A stretch of 64,000 nucleotides of DNA from Halobiforma lacisalsi AJ5. GTDB lineage: Archaea; Halobacteriota; Halobacteria; Halobacteriales; Natrialbaceae. The notes under the pieces were generated by a model that was given only the letters and a program-made list of their open reading frames with translations, ran no database searches and was not told the DNA's origin. Each line of letters opens with the position of its first letter. The stretch's first letter is position 1. Of the stretch, positions 9,949 through 18,417 are shown one piece after another. The stretch is taken from NCBI RefSeq assembly GCF_000226975.2, contig NZ_CP019286.1:1-64000 (forward strand). Direction: 5' to 3'. The position numbers and the translations under genes were made by a program.

Positions 9949-12900
9949 GGAAACCGAGACCGAGACCGAGACCGAGACCGAACCGATCCAGCTAACGGAG
10001 GAACAGCAGGACGCACTGATTCAGGACCGAAACGTCGCGATCACTGCCGGTGCCGGCACTGGCAAGACGACGACGCTGGCCGAACGGTATGTGACGATAC
10101 TCGATGAGAATCCCGATCTCACACCCGAGAATATCGTCACGATCACGTTCACCCGCAAAGCAGCCGCGGAACTGACCGAGCGCGTCCGAGAGGAGGTGTA
10201 CGAGAAACTCGAACGTGTCGACTCGGCTGACGAGTATCACCGCTGGCGAGACGTGCTTGATGATCTCGAGGACGGGTACGTTCACACGATTCATGCGTTT
10301 TGTACACGCCTGTTGCGAGAACAGGCCGTCGAAGCCCCGGTTCCGCTCGGGTTCGACGTCGTCGATGAAGACGAAGCTGCAACTCTTCAACGAGAGGTCG
10401 TGACCGAGTTCCTCGAACAGAACCAAGACGTCGACGATGTTGCACTCCTCGCCCAACTGTGGAATCGTGACCAACTGATCGACGTTCTCGCGTCGTTGCT
10501 CGATGAGCGCCCACAGAGCGAGGCCGTGCTGGCGGCCTGGCAGGATGCCGATGTCGATGACTACATCGACGTGCTCTGGGAGACCGTCTGTGACCTGGAC
10601 GCTGCAGCCGCTCGCGAAACCCTCTACGATGACGGGCTCTTAGACGAGTTGGAAACGATTGCTGGTCAGGTCGACGACCAGACGACGATCACGGACGAGG
10701 ATGGACTCCAGGCCTACCAGACGCTCGAGAGCGTCGTCGAACAGCTTCCCGCGGATCCAGACGCGAGTGATCCGCATGACTGCCAACGAGTCATCCTCGA
10801 CCTCTACGACGTCTGTGAAAAGCAAAACGGCGGCCTGTACAGCAGCTCCGGCTACGTCGTCGGCGACAGAGACGACTGGGGCCACTACAGCGCCGTCTAC
10901 GATGACCTGAAAGACGTCATCAATACTGTTATCGACGCGGTCGAGCCGCATGCAGAAGCGGTCGAAACCACGCCCGGTGCCCTCGAGGAGAATAGCGCCC
11001 ATTATGCACTCGCGTTGATGCGAGTATTCGAGGATGTTCTGGCGGAGTACACCACGGAAAAGGAGCGTCGAGACACACTCGATTTCCCCGACGTAATCGA
11101 GACCACCTTGGAATTCCTTCGCACCAATGAGAACGTCCGAGAGCGACTCCAAGACCAGTTTGCCGCCGTAATGGTCGACGAGTTTCAGGACACAGATCCT
11201 CGACAGTGGGAGCTGGTGAAACTCCTCAGCGGCGTCGACGACGGAACCGCATCAAACGTCTTCCTCGTCGGCGACGAAAAACAGAGCATCTACGGCTTCC
11301 GCGGGGCAGACGTCACAACCTTCGGTGATGCACGGGCCGATCTCCAGTCGGTCAATGCCTCGCGTGGCGTCGATGACGTGCCCGATAGCGAAGCGGCGCA
11401 ACCGACTGCGCTCGAACTCTCGGGGAACTTCCGGACATTAGACGAGCCGCTGTCGTTCCTCAACGAACTCTTCGACCGTCTCTTCCAGCCGGAAGGCGAC
11501 GATCACGAACCGTTCGAAGCGCCGCCACAGGACCTGACGACGGAGCGTGATCGCGTCGAGGATATCGAGGGGCTGACGGGAAGCGTCGAATATCTCGCCG
11601 TTCCAGACGATGCAGAGACTGCGGAAACGATCTTTGGTCCGGACCATCCCGTTGCAGACGGGGCACTGGATCACACGATCGAAGCCGAAGCGCAGGGGCT
11701 TGCCGCCCGGTTGACGCACCTCTTTGATGACCCACCGGAGATCCAGGATCCTGACACGGGTATCCACCGGGAGGCGACACCTGACGATGTTGCAATCCTC
11801 CTTCGCCGGCGGACGCACCTGGATCGGTATCAACGGGCGCTCGAAGAGTACGATATTCCATACACTGTCATCGGCGGCGTCGGATTCTACGATACGCCCG
11901 AGGTGCAGGCGCTGACGAATCTCTTCCGAGTCCTCGGTGACCCAGCAGACGATGTCTCACTTTACGGTGTGCTTCGATCGCCGTTGTTCGGATTCACTGA
12001 TAACCGCCTTGCCCCTGTGATCGCTGACGCCGACTCGGTCTGGGATGCACTCGCCGAAACGGGCGACCAACAGCTTGCGGATGCGTTCGACTGTCTGTCG
12101 ACGTGGCGGACACTCAGTGGCTGTGCGACGCCGACTGATGACGGCGTGCTCTCGTGGGACCAACTGCTGACTCGTGTGATCGACGACACGGGATATATAG
12201 CCAGCATTAGTGCCGACGAACGCGGTCGGCAGGCCGTTGCGAACGTCGAGAAGTTCCGAGATCAGGTCCGCACTTGGAGCGAGAACGGCGTCCACACGGC
12301 AGCCGGCCTGCTCCACCGGATCGACCGCCAGACCGAATTCGACCCGCGCGAAGGGGAGGCAGATATTCCGGGTGACACCGAAGGCGTGCGGATACTGACG
12401 ATCCACTCCGCTAAGGGCCTCGAGTTCCCAATCGTTGCCGTACCAGACCTGGGTAGCGATCTCAACTTCGGGCGCTCCGTCGACGACCACGGATACGTCC
12501 GGCTCGTCGACGGTACCGACGATGCACCGCCGATTCCAGCAGTTGGTGGTCCCGATCCGAGCGACGCCTTCGCGATCGAAAAGACAGCCGTGCACGAGTA
12601 CGCCGATCGCCAATCACGACCCCAGGAACGAGCCGAGGCAAAGCGACTCCTCTACGTCGCCTGTACGCGGACACGGGACCACCTGCTCCTCTGTGGTACC
12701 CACGATCTCGAAATCGATGAATCAGGGAGTGTCGAACTCGGTGACCCAGCCGACTTTGCTGAGGCCGATCGATGGCGGGACTGGCTCCAGCCGCTCCTCC
12801 TTGAGAACGGTGAGTTACTCGAACAGACGCTCCAAAGTGGGCGGGCACAGAGTCAGATTGGTGACGCGAGCTACACCGTGCGTACTCCACCCCGTCCTGT

Positions 12901-13609
12901 AGACTGGCAACCTGCTGAATCGGACGAGAAAGCGTTGCCAGAGATATCCATTCCGTCACCACCTGCCCACACACCGGGGTCTCGAGTCGCTGCGACAACG
13001 CTCGTGAACGAGGTTGCAGCAGCTTCAGAAACAGACCACAGCTACGGCGACAGCGATAGCGACGAGTCGACAGGCCTGAGCCCGACTACCTTTGGAACGG
13101 TTGTTCACCGTCTTACCGAACTGCGTCCACCGAGAGATGACTGGACGGGGCTAATTCGCCGGCTGAGCCAAATGGCTGGTGAAGAGCCTACGGAAGCGGA
13201 CCTCCAGGATGCCGTCGAACACGCCGCTGATGCAGTCGAATTTGTGGATCGGATCGAAGCTGAGAGCTCACTCGAGGCGACGTACGACGAATACTCGGTC
13301 GTTGCTCGGATCGACGGAACACGGATCGTCGGTGATATTGATCGACTGCTCGTCACCCCCGATGCTTACCATATCATCGACTACAAAACGAACGACCTTT
13401 CGTCGACAACGTCAACCGAACTTGCAGAGCACTATCGTCCCCAGATGCTCGCATACGCATTGGCTCTGTTTCAACATGATCCCGACCGTGATGTTCGGGC
13501 GTCACTCCGGTTCACCGATGCCGGTATCGAAGAACGGTTCGAATGGGATACGGGAGAGTACGCTAAAGTCGAGTCAAAGCTCCGGTCCATGACAGAGCTA
13601 CTGTCCTGA
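9941..13609 (+). CDS. AddA-like UvrD/Rep helicase with RecB nuclease domain
   Basis: A 1,222-residue superfamily 1A helicase. Motif I is AGAGTGKTTT (~35-44), motif II VDEFQDTDP (~410) and motif III GDEKQSIYGFRGAD (~447). Motifs V and VI appear as ILTIHSAKGLEF and LLYVACTRTRDHLLL. The C-terminus carries a second PD-(D/E)XK nuclease (FGTVVHRL, then GDIDRL and IDYKTND), so both subunits have a nuclease as in AddAB rather than RecBCD. The N-terminus has a Thr-Glu repeat encoded by a hexanucleotide microsatellite (9951-9980). The pair should unwind and resect duplex ends. Confidence 0.87.
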   Translation: MTEETETETETETEPIQLTEEQQDALIQDRNVAITAGAGTGKTTTLAERYVTILDENPDLTPENIVTITFTRKAAAELTERVREEVYEKLERVDSADEYHRWRDVLDDLEDGYVHTIHAFCTRLLREQAVEAPVPLGFDVVDEDEAATLQREVVTEFLEQNQDVDDVALLAQLWNRDQLIDVLASLLDERPQSEAVLAAWQDADVDDYIDVLWETVCDLDAAAARETLYDDGLLDELETIAGQVDDQTTITDEDGLQAYQTLESVVEQLPADPDASDPHDCQRVILDLYDVCEKQNGGLYSSSGYVVGDRDDWGHYSAVYDDLKDVINTVIDAVEPHAEAVETTPGALEENSAHYALALMRVFEDVLAEYTTEKERRDTLDFPDVIETTLEFLRTNENVRERLQDQFAAVMVDEFQDTDPRQWELVKLLSGVDDGTASNVFLVGDEKQSIYGFRGADVTTFGDARADLQSVNASRGVDDVPDSEAAQPTALELSGNFRTLDEPLSFLNELFDRLFQPEGDDHEPFEAPPQDLTTERDRVEDIEGLTGSVEYLAVPDDAETAETIFGPDHPVADGALDHTIEAEAQGLAARLTHLFDDPPEIQDPDTGIHREATPDDVAILLRRRTHLDRYQRALEEYDIPYTVIGGVGFYDTPEVQALTNLFRVLGDPADDVSLYGVLRSPLFGFTDNRLAPVIADADSVWDALAETGDQQLADAFDCLSTWRTLSGCATPTDDGVLSWDQLLTRVIDDTGYIASISADERGRQAVANVEKFRDQVRTWSENGVHTAAGLLHRIDRQTEFDPREGEADIPGDTEGVRILTIHSAKGLEFPIVAVPDLGSDLNFGRSVDDHGYVRLVDGTDDAPPIPAVGGPDPSDAFAIEKTAVHEYADRQSRPQERAEAKRLLYVACTRTRDHLLLCGTHDLEIDESGSVELGDPADFAEADRWRDWLQPLLLENGELLEQTLQSGRAQSQIGDASYTVRTPPRPVDWQPAESDEKALPEISIPSPPAHTPGSRVAATTLVNEVAAASETDHSYGDSDSDESTGLSPTTFGTVVHRLTELRPPRDDWTGLIRRLSQMAGEEPTEADLQDAVEHAADAVEFVDRIEAESSLEATYDEYSVVARIDGTRIVGDIDRLLVTPDAYHIIDYKTNDLSSTTSTELAEHYRPQMLAYALALFQHDPDRDVRASLRFTDAGIEERFEWDTGEYAKVESKLRSMTELLS
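9951..9980 (+). repeat. Hexanucleotide microsatellite in helicase gene
   Basis: Five near-perfect tandem copies of a six-base ACCGAG-type unit encode a Thr-Glu run just after the start codon. Slippage would change the length of the acidic tail without altering the frame. Confidence 0.8.
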
Positions 13610-13868
13610 ATCTCTCCACATGAGAGAGCATAGAATGAGAACCACACCAAAGAGCAGGGGTAAAGACTGTGATGAATGAGCCCAGCGATCCTGCCAAAGT
13701 AAGTTGATGTGGCAGAATCTAGGTTAGTGGCTCGGGAAATTATTGGGCGAGGCATCCGAATAGCGTAAAGAAGCTCTGTACGAGTGGTGTGTGAAACAAC
13801 AGTTAGAACGGAGGAGGAGTAGATCCACGAGTTGCCCTAGAAATGACATCTTGTCTAGAAAGTAGAAC

Positions 13869-14090
13869 ATGACGAAGCTTACCGAGAGAGAACACGAAGT
13901 AGCAACAAATGTTTGGGGAGCAGATACACCGACCAATCTTCGTGAAATCGATACAGAGCAACTGGTAGCGATGCACGACCGAGTGTCGAAGGCCGTGCAA
14001 GCCTCATACGAGGATAACGATGTCGATAGCCTTGGGATCTTGTTGCCGTTAGAGCGAAAAATCCTCGATGTACTTTACGAACGGCTGTGA
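13869..14090 (+). CDS. Small hypothetical protein
   Basis: A 73-residue acidic helical protein (MTKLTEREHEVATNVWG...). It follows the helicase gene after 259 bases that show no further gene. No family recognised. Codon use is reasonable, but being short and unassigned it could still be spurious. Confidence 0.45.
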   Translation: MTKLTEREHEVATNVWGADTPTNLREIDTEQLVAMHDRVSKAVQASYEDNDVDSLGILLPLERKILDVLYERL

Positions 14091-14104
14091 GCGATGGAAA
14101 GTTC

Positions 14105-14419
14105 TCAGAATCGGTTGGGATCCGTCCGAGAGACGCCGTAATCGATGTGGACGTCTGGTGTACTCGGAGAATCAGAAGCCGGGATGCCATTCCAATCAAC
14201 GACATGGATATTCGCCATCTCTCCAGAGAACCGAAATCGCATCACACCGGTCTCTACCGCACCTTCAGCGGAGTGGTCTGTCACGACAGTTGCCTCCTCG
14301 AGCGGATCGGCACCGACCAGTTCGATCTCGCCGTCGACAGTGATTTCGTAGTTCGATGGGACGCCGCTACCCACGATAGTCACGAGATGTGGCAGCGTCT
14401 CGTCAGCCTCAGCAGACAT
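14105..14419 (-). CDS. Small hypothetical beta-rich protein
   Basis: A 104-residue acidic protein: LVTIVGSGVPSNYEITVDG, then VGADPLEEATVVTD, and a C-terminal DWNGIPASDSPSTPDVHIDY. It looks like a small beta-sandwich or barrel of the kind frequent as lone haloarchaeal genes. It converges with the 13869 gene with only 14 bases between them. Function unknown. Confidence 0.5.
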   Translation of the reverse strand: MSAEADETLPHLVTIVGSGVPSNYEITVDGEIELVGADPLEEATVVTDHSAEGAVETGVMRFRFSGEMANIHVVDWNGIPASDSPSTPDVHIDYGVSRTDPNRF

Positions 14420-14509
14420 ACTTGGACGAGCCGATTCTGCCGTTATAAGCCTTCTTTTCGATGGTATCGTAGGAACCCGTGAAGGAACGACGATCGAAAC
14501 TATGGGCCT

Positions 14510-14839
14510 TCAAACGTCCACGTACTGGCCTTCCCATTCTTGACGATTCTCGGTCGCGTCCTCTCCAGACTCGGTGATGGCGTAGTAGTTGGTACGTTCT
14601 TCGATGACTTTCTGACTGGATTGTGCGTTCAGGTCTTTCCAGCACGACTGGTTCTTCATGTACGATTTCAGCACACCTTCGTCCGGGATCTCGTCGGTTG
14701 CATCCCAGATACGGTCGGCTGTCCATCGTGCGACGTTCCAGATTTTTGAGGCGGAGTCTCCGAGCGAATTGAGGCCATCGCTGATCTGTCGCTGGTTCTG
14801 GATGGAACCAACGTAGGTGCGCGTGACCTCAATCGCCAT
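14510..14839 (-). pseudogene. Chimera: TnpB N-terminus fused to PadR-regulator C-terminus
   Basis: From ATG 14839, the first ~80 residues (MAIEVTRTYVGSIQNQRQ... NAQSSQKVIEE) match the N-terminal region typical of haloarchaeal IS200/IS605 OrfB/TnpB proteins. The last ~29 residues (RTNYYAITESGEDATENRQE and on to EWEGQYV) instead align with the C-terminus of the PadR-like regulator at 56560-56853 (RTNIYMVTRRGRRELEARRE, EWENQYV). The RuvC and zinc-finger parts of TnpB and the DNA-binding part of PadR are both missing. This is best read as a deletion that joined an inserted tnpB to the end of a padR gene. Confidence 0.7.
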
Positions 14840-14948
14840 ACATAGCCTATGTGAATAAATCAACTTAATGGTGTGGATTAGCGTGGAATATCCGGTCTTC
14901 CATCGAGCAGTGGATTGTGGAGTTGAGTGACGCGATTCTCGCCCGTCC

Positions 14949-15030
14949 CCAGAACGCGAGCGTTCTGGTGTGCGAACGAGAGCTTCGCTCTTGTCAACGC
15001 CGTGAAACGGCGGGATTCTCTCGCTGTAAG
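14949..15030. repeat. Cluster of three hairpins, IS200/IS605-like end
   Basis: Three consecutive short inverted repeats: CCAGAACGC/GCGTTCTGG (14949-14968), a GAGAGC-TTC-GCTCT type hairpin near 14976-14990, and CGCCG/CGGCG near 14998-15015, the last followed by GGGATTCT. Sub-terminal hairpins like these mark IS200/IS605 ends. The cluster lies on the 5' side of the tnpB remnant at 14510-14839, so it is probably the left end of that decayed element. Confidence 0.5.
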
Positions 15031-15082
15031 AAGATAGCAGCCGAATTCAGAACTACTGCTAAGGAGTTGCAGATCATCACGA

Positions 15083-16363
15083 TTACCGATAGTCGTCTAG
15101 CATTTTTGCAAACTCGGCGATTTGGGTTTCATCTGCCGCCAGCGTTTCTAAGGCTAAATCCAGATCAACTACCAGTTCGTAGCTGTTCGTATATCCATCT
15201 CCGCGTCCTCGTCCATACTTATCCTTGGCCAAAATATTACTGTGATAGAGATCGTTGAGTTTCTCACGGAAGACTGGTTGAACAAGTTGATTGAAGTCTC
15301 CTTGAGTGGTGAGGGTTCGGTATATACTGTGGAGTTCTCGAGTTTCGGCGGGGGTCTCATCTTTGAGTTCGGCTTTGATTACGGACAACAGCGCCAGTTT
15401 CCGCTGTTGAGACTCTGACTCGATTGAATTGCGAATTGCATCTTGCTCAATTTTCTGCTTGGCTAGCTCAACATGCTCCTCCGTGATGACCTCCGCTTGT
15501 TCTCTCATCGCGAGCTCGCACGTCCGTTGAAAAATCTCGATAGCGTGTCTGGCGTCCCCAGTCTCGTTTGCCGCGATTGCAGCAACTCGAGGGATGACTT
15601 CCTCTGTCAGAACATCGCTCTCGAAGTAGTGTCGCAACGACTCGTTCTCGGATCGTTCGTCGAGACCAACGAACTCCGTATCTCGAAGCGCCATCACAGC
15701 ACGCCGGGAGAGGATATTGATCAGATGGTGTGCGTTGTATGGGGCAAACTGGATTTTCCGACTGCCGATCCTCGAGCGAACGTCTGCATCCAGGTTCTGC
15801 CGAAACTGAGTGTCATTCGTGATGCAGATCAGCCCCAGCTTCGCATTGGAAGGTGTGGCCTCTGCTAGTTCGTAGAGAACATATTGATCATCCCCAATCG
15901 CGTCAATCTCATCGAGGACGATGATTACGTACCCCCCGATTTCTTCGATCTTCTCCATCGCCATGTCGAACAGATCCTTCTGGTTGTATCCCTTCGGCTT
16001 ATCGACTCCCGGCCCCTCGAGAATGATCTTCAATTCCCGTACCAGTTGCACTAGCACGTGGTAGGACTTATCGCAGCCTTTGCAGCCCACGTGGACGTAG
16101 TGAAAGTCAATCCCCTCTTCTCTGGCATCCCTGGCAACCTCTGAGGTCTTTAGTCGGACCGCTACCGTTTTCCCTTGGCCCGTCGGCCCGTAGACGAAGC
16201 AGTTAAACGGAGCCCCTCCAGTGACTACTGGCTGGTACAAGCTTTCGATCTCAGACAGTTGTTCACGACGCTCAGGAAGGTCCTCCGGCGTATACTCCTC
16301 AATCGAAGGGTTCAGAACGTCAAAATCCTGAACCAGCGGATCCGTATTGTCGAATATCCCCAT
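15083..16363 (-). CDS. orc1/cdc6: Orc1/Cdc6 replication initiator
   Basis: A 426-residue AAA+ initiator. Walker A YGPTGQGKT (~58-66), Walker B VIIVLDEIDAIGDD (~145-158), sensor 1 LICITND (~178) and an R-finger region (DADVRSRIG), followed by a C-terminal winged-helix domain. It should bind the ORB-like repeats directly upstream (16396-17028) and load the MCM helicase. A TATA-like TTTATTATATC on the leftward strand (16385-16395) lies about 27 bases from the start codon, so the transcript is probably leaderless. An initiator gene reading away from its origin is the normal archaeal arrangement. Confidence 0.95.
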   Translation of the reverse strand: MGIFDNTDPLVQDFDVLNPSIEEYTPEDLPERREQLSEIESLYQPVVTGGAPFNCFVYGPTGQGKTVAVRLKTSEVARDAREEGIDFHYVHVGCKGCDKSYHVLVQLVRELKIILEGPGVDKPKGYNQKDLFDMAMEKIEEIGGYVIIVLDEIDAIGDDQYVLYELAEATPSNAKLGLICITNDTQFRQNLDADVRSRIGSRKIQFAPYNAHHLINILSRRAVMALRDTEFVGLDERSENESLRHYFESDVLTEEVIPRVAAIAANETGDARHAIEIFQRTCELAMREQAEVITEEHVELAKQKIEQDAIRNSIESESQQRKLALLSVIKAELKDETPAETRELHSIYRTLTTQGDFNQLVQPVFREKLNDLYHSNILAKDKYGRGRGDGYTNSYELVVDLDLALETLAADETQIAEFAKMLDDYR

Positions 16364-16384
16364 TTGAACTGAACATAGAATTGA

Positions 16385-16395
16385 GATATAATAAA
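16385..16395 (-). promoter_or_regulatory. TATA box of orc1/cdc6
   Basis: On the leftward strand the sequence GTTTATTATATC is centred ~27 bases upstream of the ATG at 16363. This spacing puts transcription start at or next to the start codon. It abuts the first TACAGTG repeat, so the initiator may autoregulate. Confidence 0.65.
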
Positions 16396-17028
16396 CCCCC
16401 CGCTACAGTGTAGGGGGGTGGCTACAGTGTGCGGGGGTGGGTACAGTGTATCCGTCCCCGTCTCGTTTGGCGATAGCGAGAATGAGGGAGTCGACGAGTC
16501 AGACGGACGTCTGACAACCGGGGGTGCTACAGTGTATCCTACGGAAAGTATAGTCGGATGATAAGTATTCGGATCCCAACGGGGGGTGCTACAGTGAAAA
16601 CTCTCAGAAGTGCCGATTAAGTTGAAGACCACCACAACGATCAGAAGTTCAAGGAGAGGGACGGGGGTGGATACAGTGTAAATCCACGACGGTGATACAC
16701 CCTTGACGAACGCCCTTACCAATACTTAAATTAGGATACACAGCTGAAGTGACTAGCAGAAGATATTAAGTTATAATTGTTTGTTTTCCCAGTCACAAAT
16801 GACTCAAACCGCCGAAAATTAGAAGACCAGATTTGTTTCTTCCTACTACTATACTAGTGTATATAGTAAAATATATAATAACACGATTAGATCACTCCTC
16901 TCTCTACCCGAAATCGGCTCATAGACCAGTCCCAGAATCGATCTCCAGAGGGTATACAATCAATCCTAACCTTCGCTGACGTGGAGTCTTCCAACCACTT
17001 TCGTAGGTCTTTCACTGTACCACCCCCC
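16396..17028. other. Replication origin with ORB-like repeats
   Basis: Five copies of a G-rich GGGGGTG(G)nTACAGTG motif read rightward at 16413-16430, 16433-16450, 16520-16536, 16581-16597 and 16663-16680. A partial copy is at 16401-16412. One inverted copy (TTCACTGTACCACCCCCC) lies at 17011-17028. Between them is an AT-rich stretch (16720-16900), the probable unwinding element. Inverted origin-recognition boxes flanking an AT-rich core next to an orc1/cdc6 gene is the established haloarchaeal origin design. No coding sequence is present. Confidence 0.88.
16720..16905. other. AT-rich duplex-unwinding element candidate
   Basis: Strongly AT-rich sequence including TATACTAGTGTATATAGTAA near 16850, in contrast with the G-rich boxes on both sides. 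It is the only long AT tract between the opposed ORB-like repeats. Confidence 0.65.
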
Positions 17029-17227
17029 GTCCCTGTCCCCCCATCAATGTGAACGTTCATCCCGATACATTGCCCTCTATGTCACGAAGAGCTCTTTTTT
17101 GGATATAATCTGAACTGATCATCCTCTTTCCCGACAACGTCCATCACGATTTCGGGTCCACCGTATCATTACATGACAGTGTTCAGCGGTGGACTTTTCT
17201 GACGGATGAGCTTCAAGTCCGTGAGTG

Positions 17228-18196
17228 TCAATCCCCAACTTCTGCGCCAGTTCGGAAGCTCGTGAGTTCGTCGATGCGATCTTCAAGATCTTCGATCTCT
17301 TCGCGAAGTTCCTCGGCCTCGTTACCGTCGGTTGCGGCGAGTTGGTCTTTCAGTCCCTGGAGTCGCGTCTCTTTTACTTCTTCGTCGACGTCGGCCTTCC
17401 GAACGTACTCACTTTCGTCGACCTCGTAGACATCGGACTCGGACAGCTCTGTGACCTCCAGGGCGTCATCGACTTTGCTGCGATCGAGTCCCATCACCCG
17501 CTCGCGATCGATGCCTGCGTCTTCGAGCGTCTTGAGAACCTCGTCGTCGTCTTTGAGTGTCCGATTTCGACGTGTCGTCCGTTGAACGGTGCCGTAGGGA
17601 CCGCTGACAGGCCGATCGTGATGGAGCCGTCCCAGCAGCACATCGGCGACCGTCTGGCGGAGGTCGTTCGCGTTGTGCTGGACGTCTGACAGCAGCGTAT
17701 AAAGGTTGACGAGCGTCTCTGTCTCCAGTTCTTCAGGGGTCGTTACGTCGTAGCGCTCGAGTGCATCAACGAGGAGGAGCGTATCAGCGTAAACATCCAG
17801 ATCCGGTTCGGTACGGTCGTTGGACGCTGGAGTCGAGTCAGCATCAACTCGGGAGCTGGTAGTCGGCTCGGCGGTTTCGATGATCACGCCGGCGTCTTCG
17901 TTGATCTCGAAGCGGGGGTGAAGGCTGAGTACCGCAGGGTATGGATCCCCATCGGGCGGAAGACGGTCGAGATTGAATCGTCCGTCGCTGCCTTTGATCC
18001 GCTGGAACAGTGTCTCGAACTGTTCTCGTTGGAGTGGTCGTTTCTCGTCGGTTTCAGCGAATTCGATGATGACACGGTGCTCTTGGACATCGCCGATCTG
18101 AAACCGCTTGTGTGACAGCGGCGTAACGAGCTCTGCATCGTCGGGGAGGTCTTCGAGTTCCTCGAGAAGCGTGTGCCAGCTGACGGTGAACGGCAT
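17228..18196 (-). CDS. Origin-adjacent coiled-coil protein, unknown function
   Basis: A 322-residue acidic, soluble protein. The N-terminal ~105 residues look like a small mixed alpha/beta domain (VSWHTLLEELEDLPDDAELV, then HKRFQIGDVQEHRVIIEF). The middle is helical, with NDLRQTVADVLLGRLHHDRP. The C-terminus (~245-315) is a predicted coiled coil. It sits on the other side of the origin from orc1/cdc6, the position often held by replicon-specific accessory genes in haloarchaea. A role in origin control or replicon maintenance is inference from position only. Confidence 0.6.
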   Translation of the reverse strand: MPFTVSWHTLLEELEDLPDDAELVTPLSHKRFQIGDVQEHRVIIEFAETDEKRPLQREQFETLFQRIKGSDGRFNLDRLPPDGDPYPAVLSLHPRFEINEDAGVIIETAEPTTSSRVDADSTPASNDRTEPDLDVYADTLLLVDALERYDVTTPEELETETLVNLYTLLSDVQHNANDLRQTVADVLLGRLHHDRPVSGPYGTVQRTTRRNRTLKDDDEVLKTLEDAGIDRERVMGLDRSKVDDALEVTELSESDVYEVDESEYVRKADVDEEVKETRLQGLKDQLAATDGNEAEELREEIEDLEDRIDELTSFRTGAEVGD

Positions 18197-18330
18197 ATCT
18201 GGTGAAATGGAGACCGAGCGTAAAACACTGATCCACGAGACGTAATTGATTCAGAGCCGGATATGAGTAGCGGAAGAACTCTTCTGTGGTGATACTATCA
18301 ATGATCTAGATGTGAATTTAAGCCGTATGA

Positions 18331-18369
18331 AGTTGACTTAATGATGTTTATTTCATCTCTAAGTCAACT
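18331..18369. repeat. 10-bp inverted repeat and related operators
   Basis: AGTTGACTTA (18331-18340) is inverted at 18360-18369. Nearby lie further short symmetric elements, TGACTTAGCCAGTCA (~18384-18398) and CCTCACTTAGTAGTGAGG (~18400-18417). They fill the gap between the coiled-coil gene and the IS end and could be a protein-binding site or a partition-like site. Confidence 0.5.
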
Positions 18370-18417
18370 CAATAGGAATTGAACTGACTTAGCCAGTCAC
18401 CTCACTTAGTAGTGAGG

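Noticed and set aside
16396-17028. Repeats near the Orc1 gene as a CRISPR array
   Set aside because: Repeat units are under 20 bases, unevenly spaced, occur in both orientations and have no cas genes nearby. They fit origin recognition boxes.
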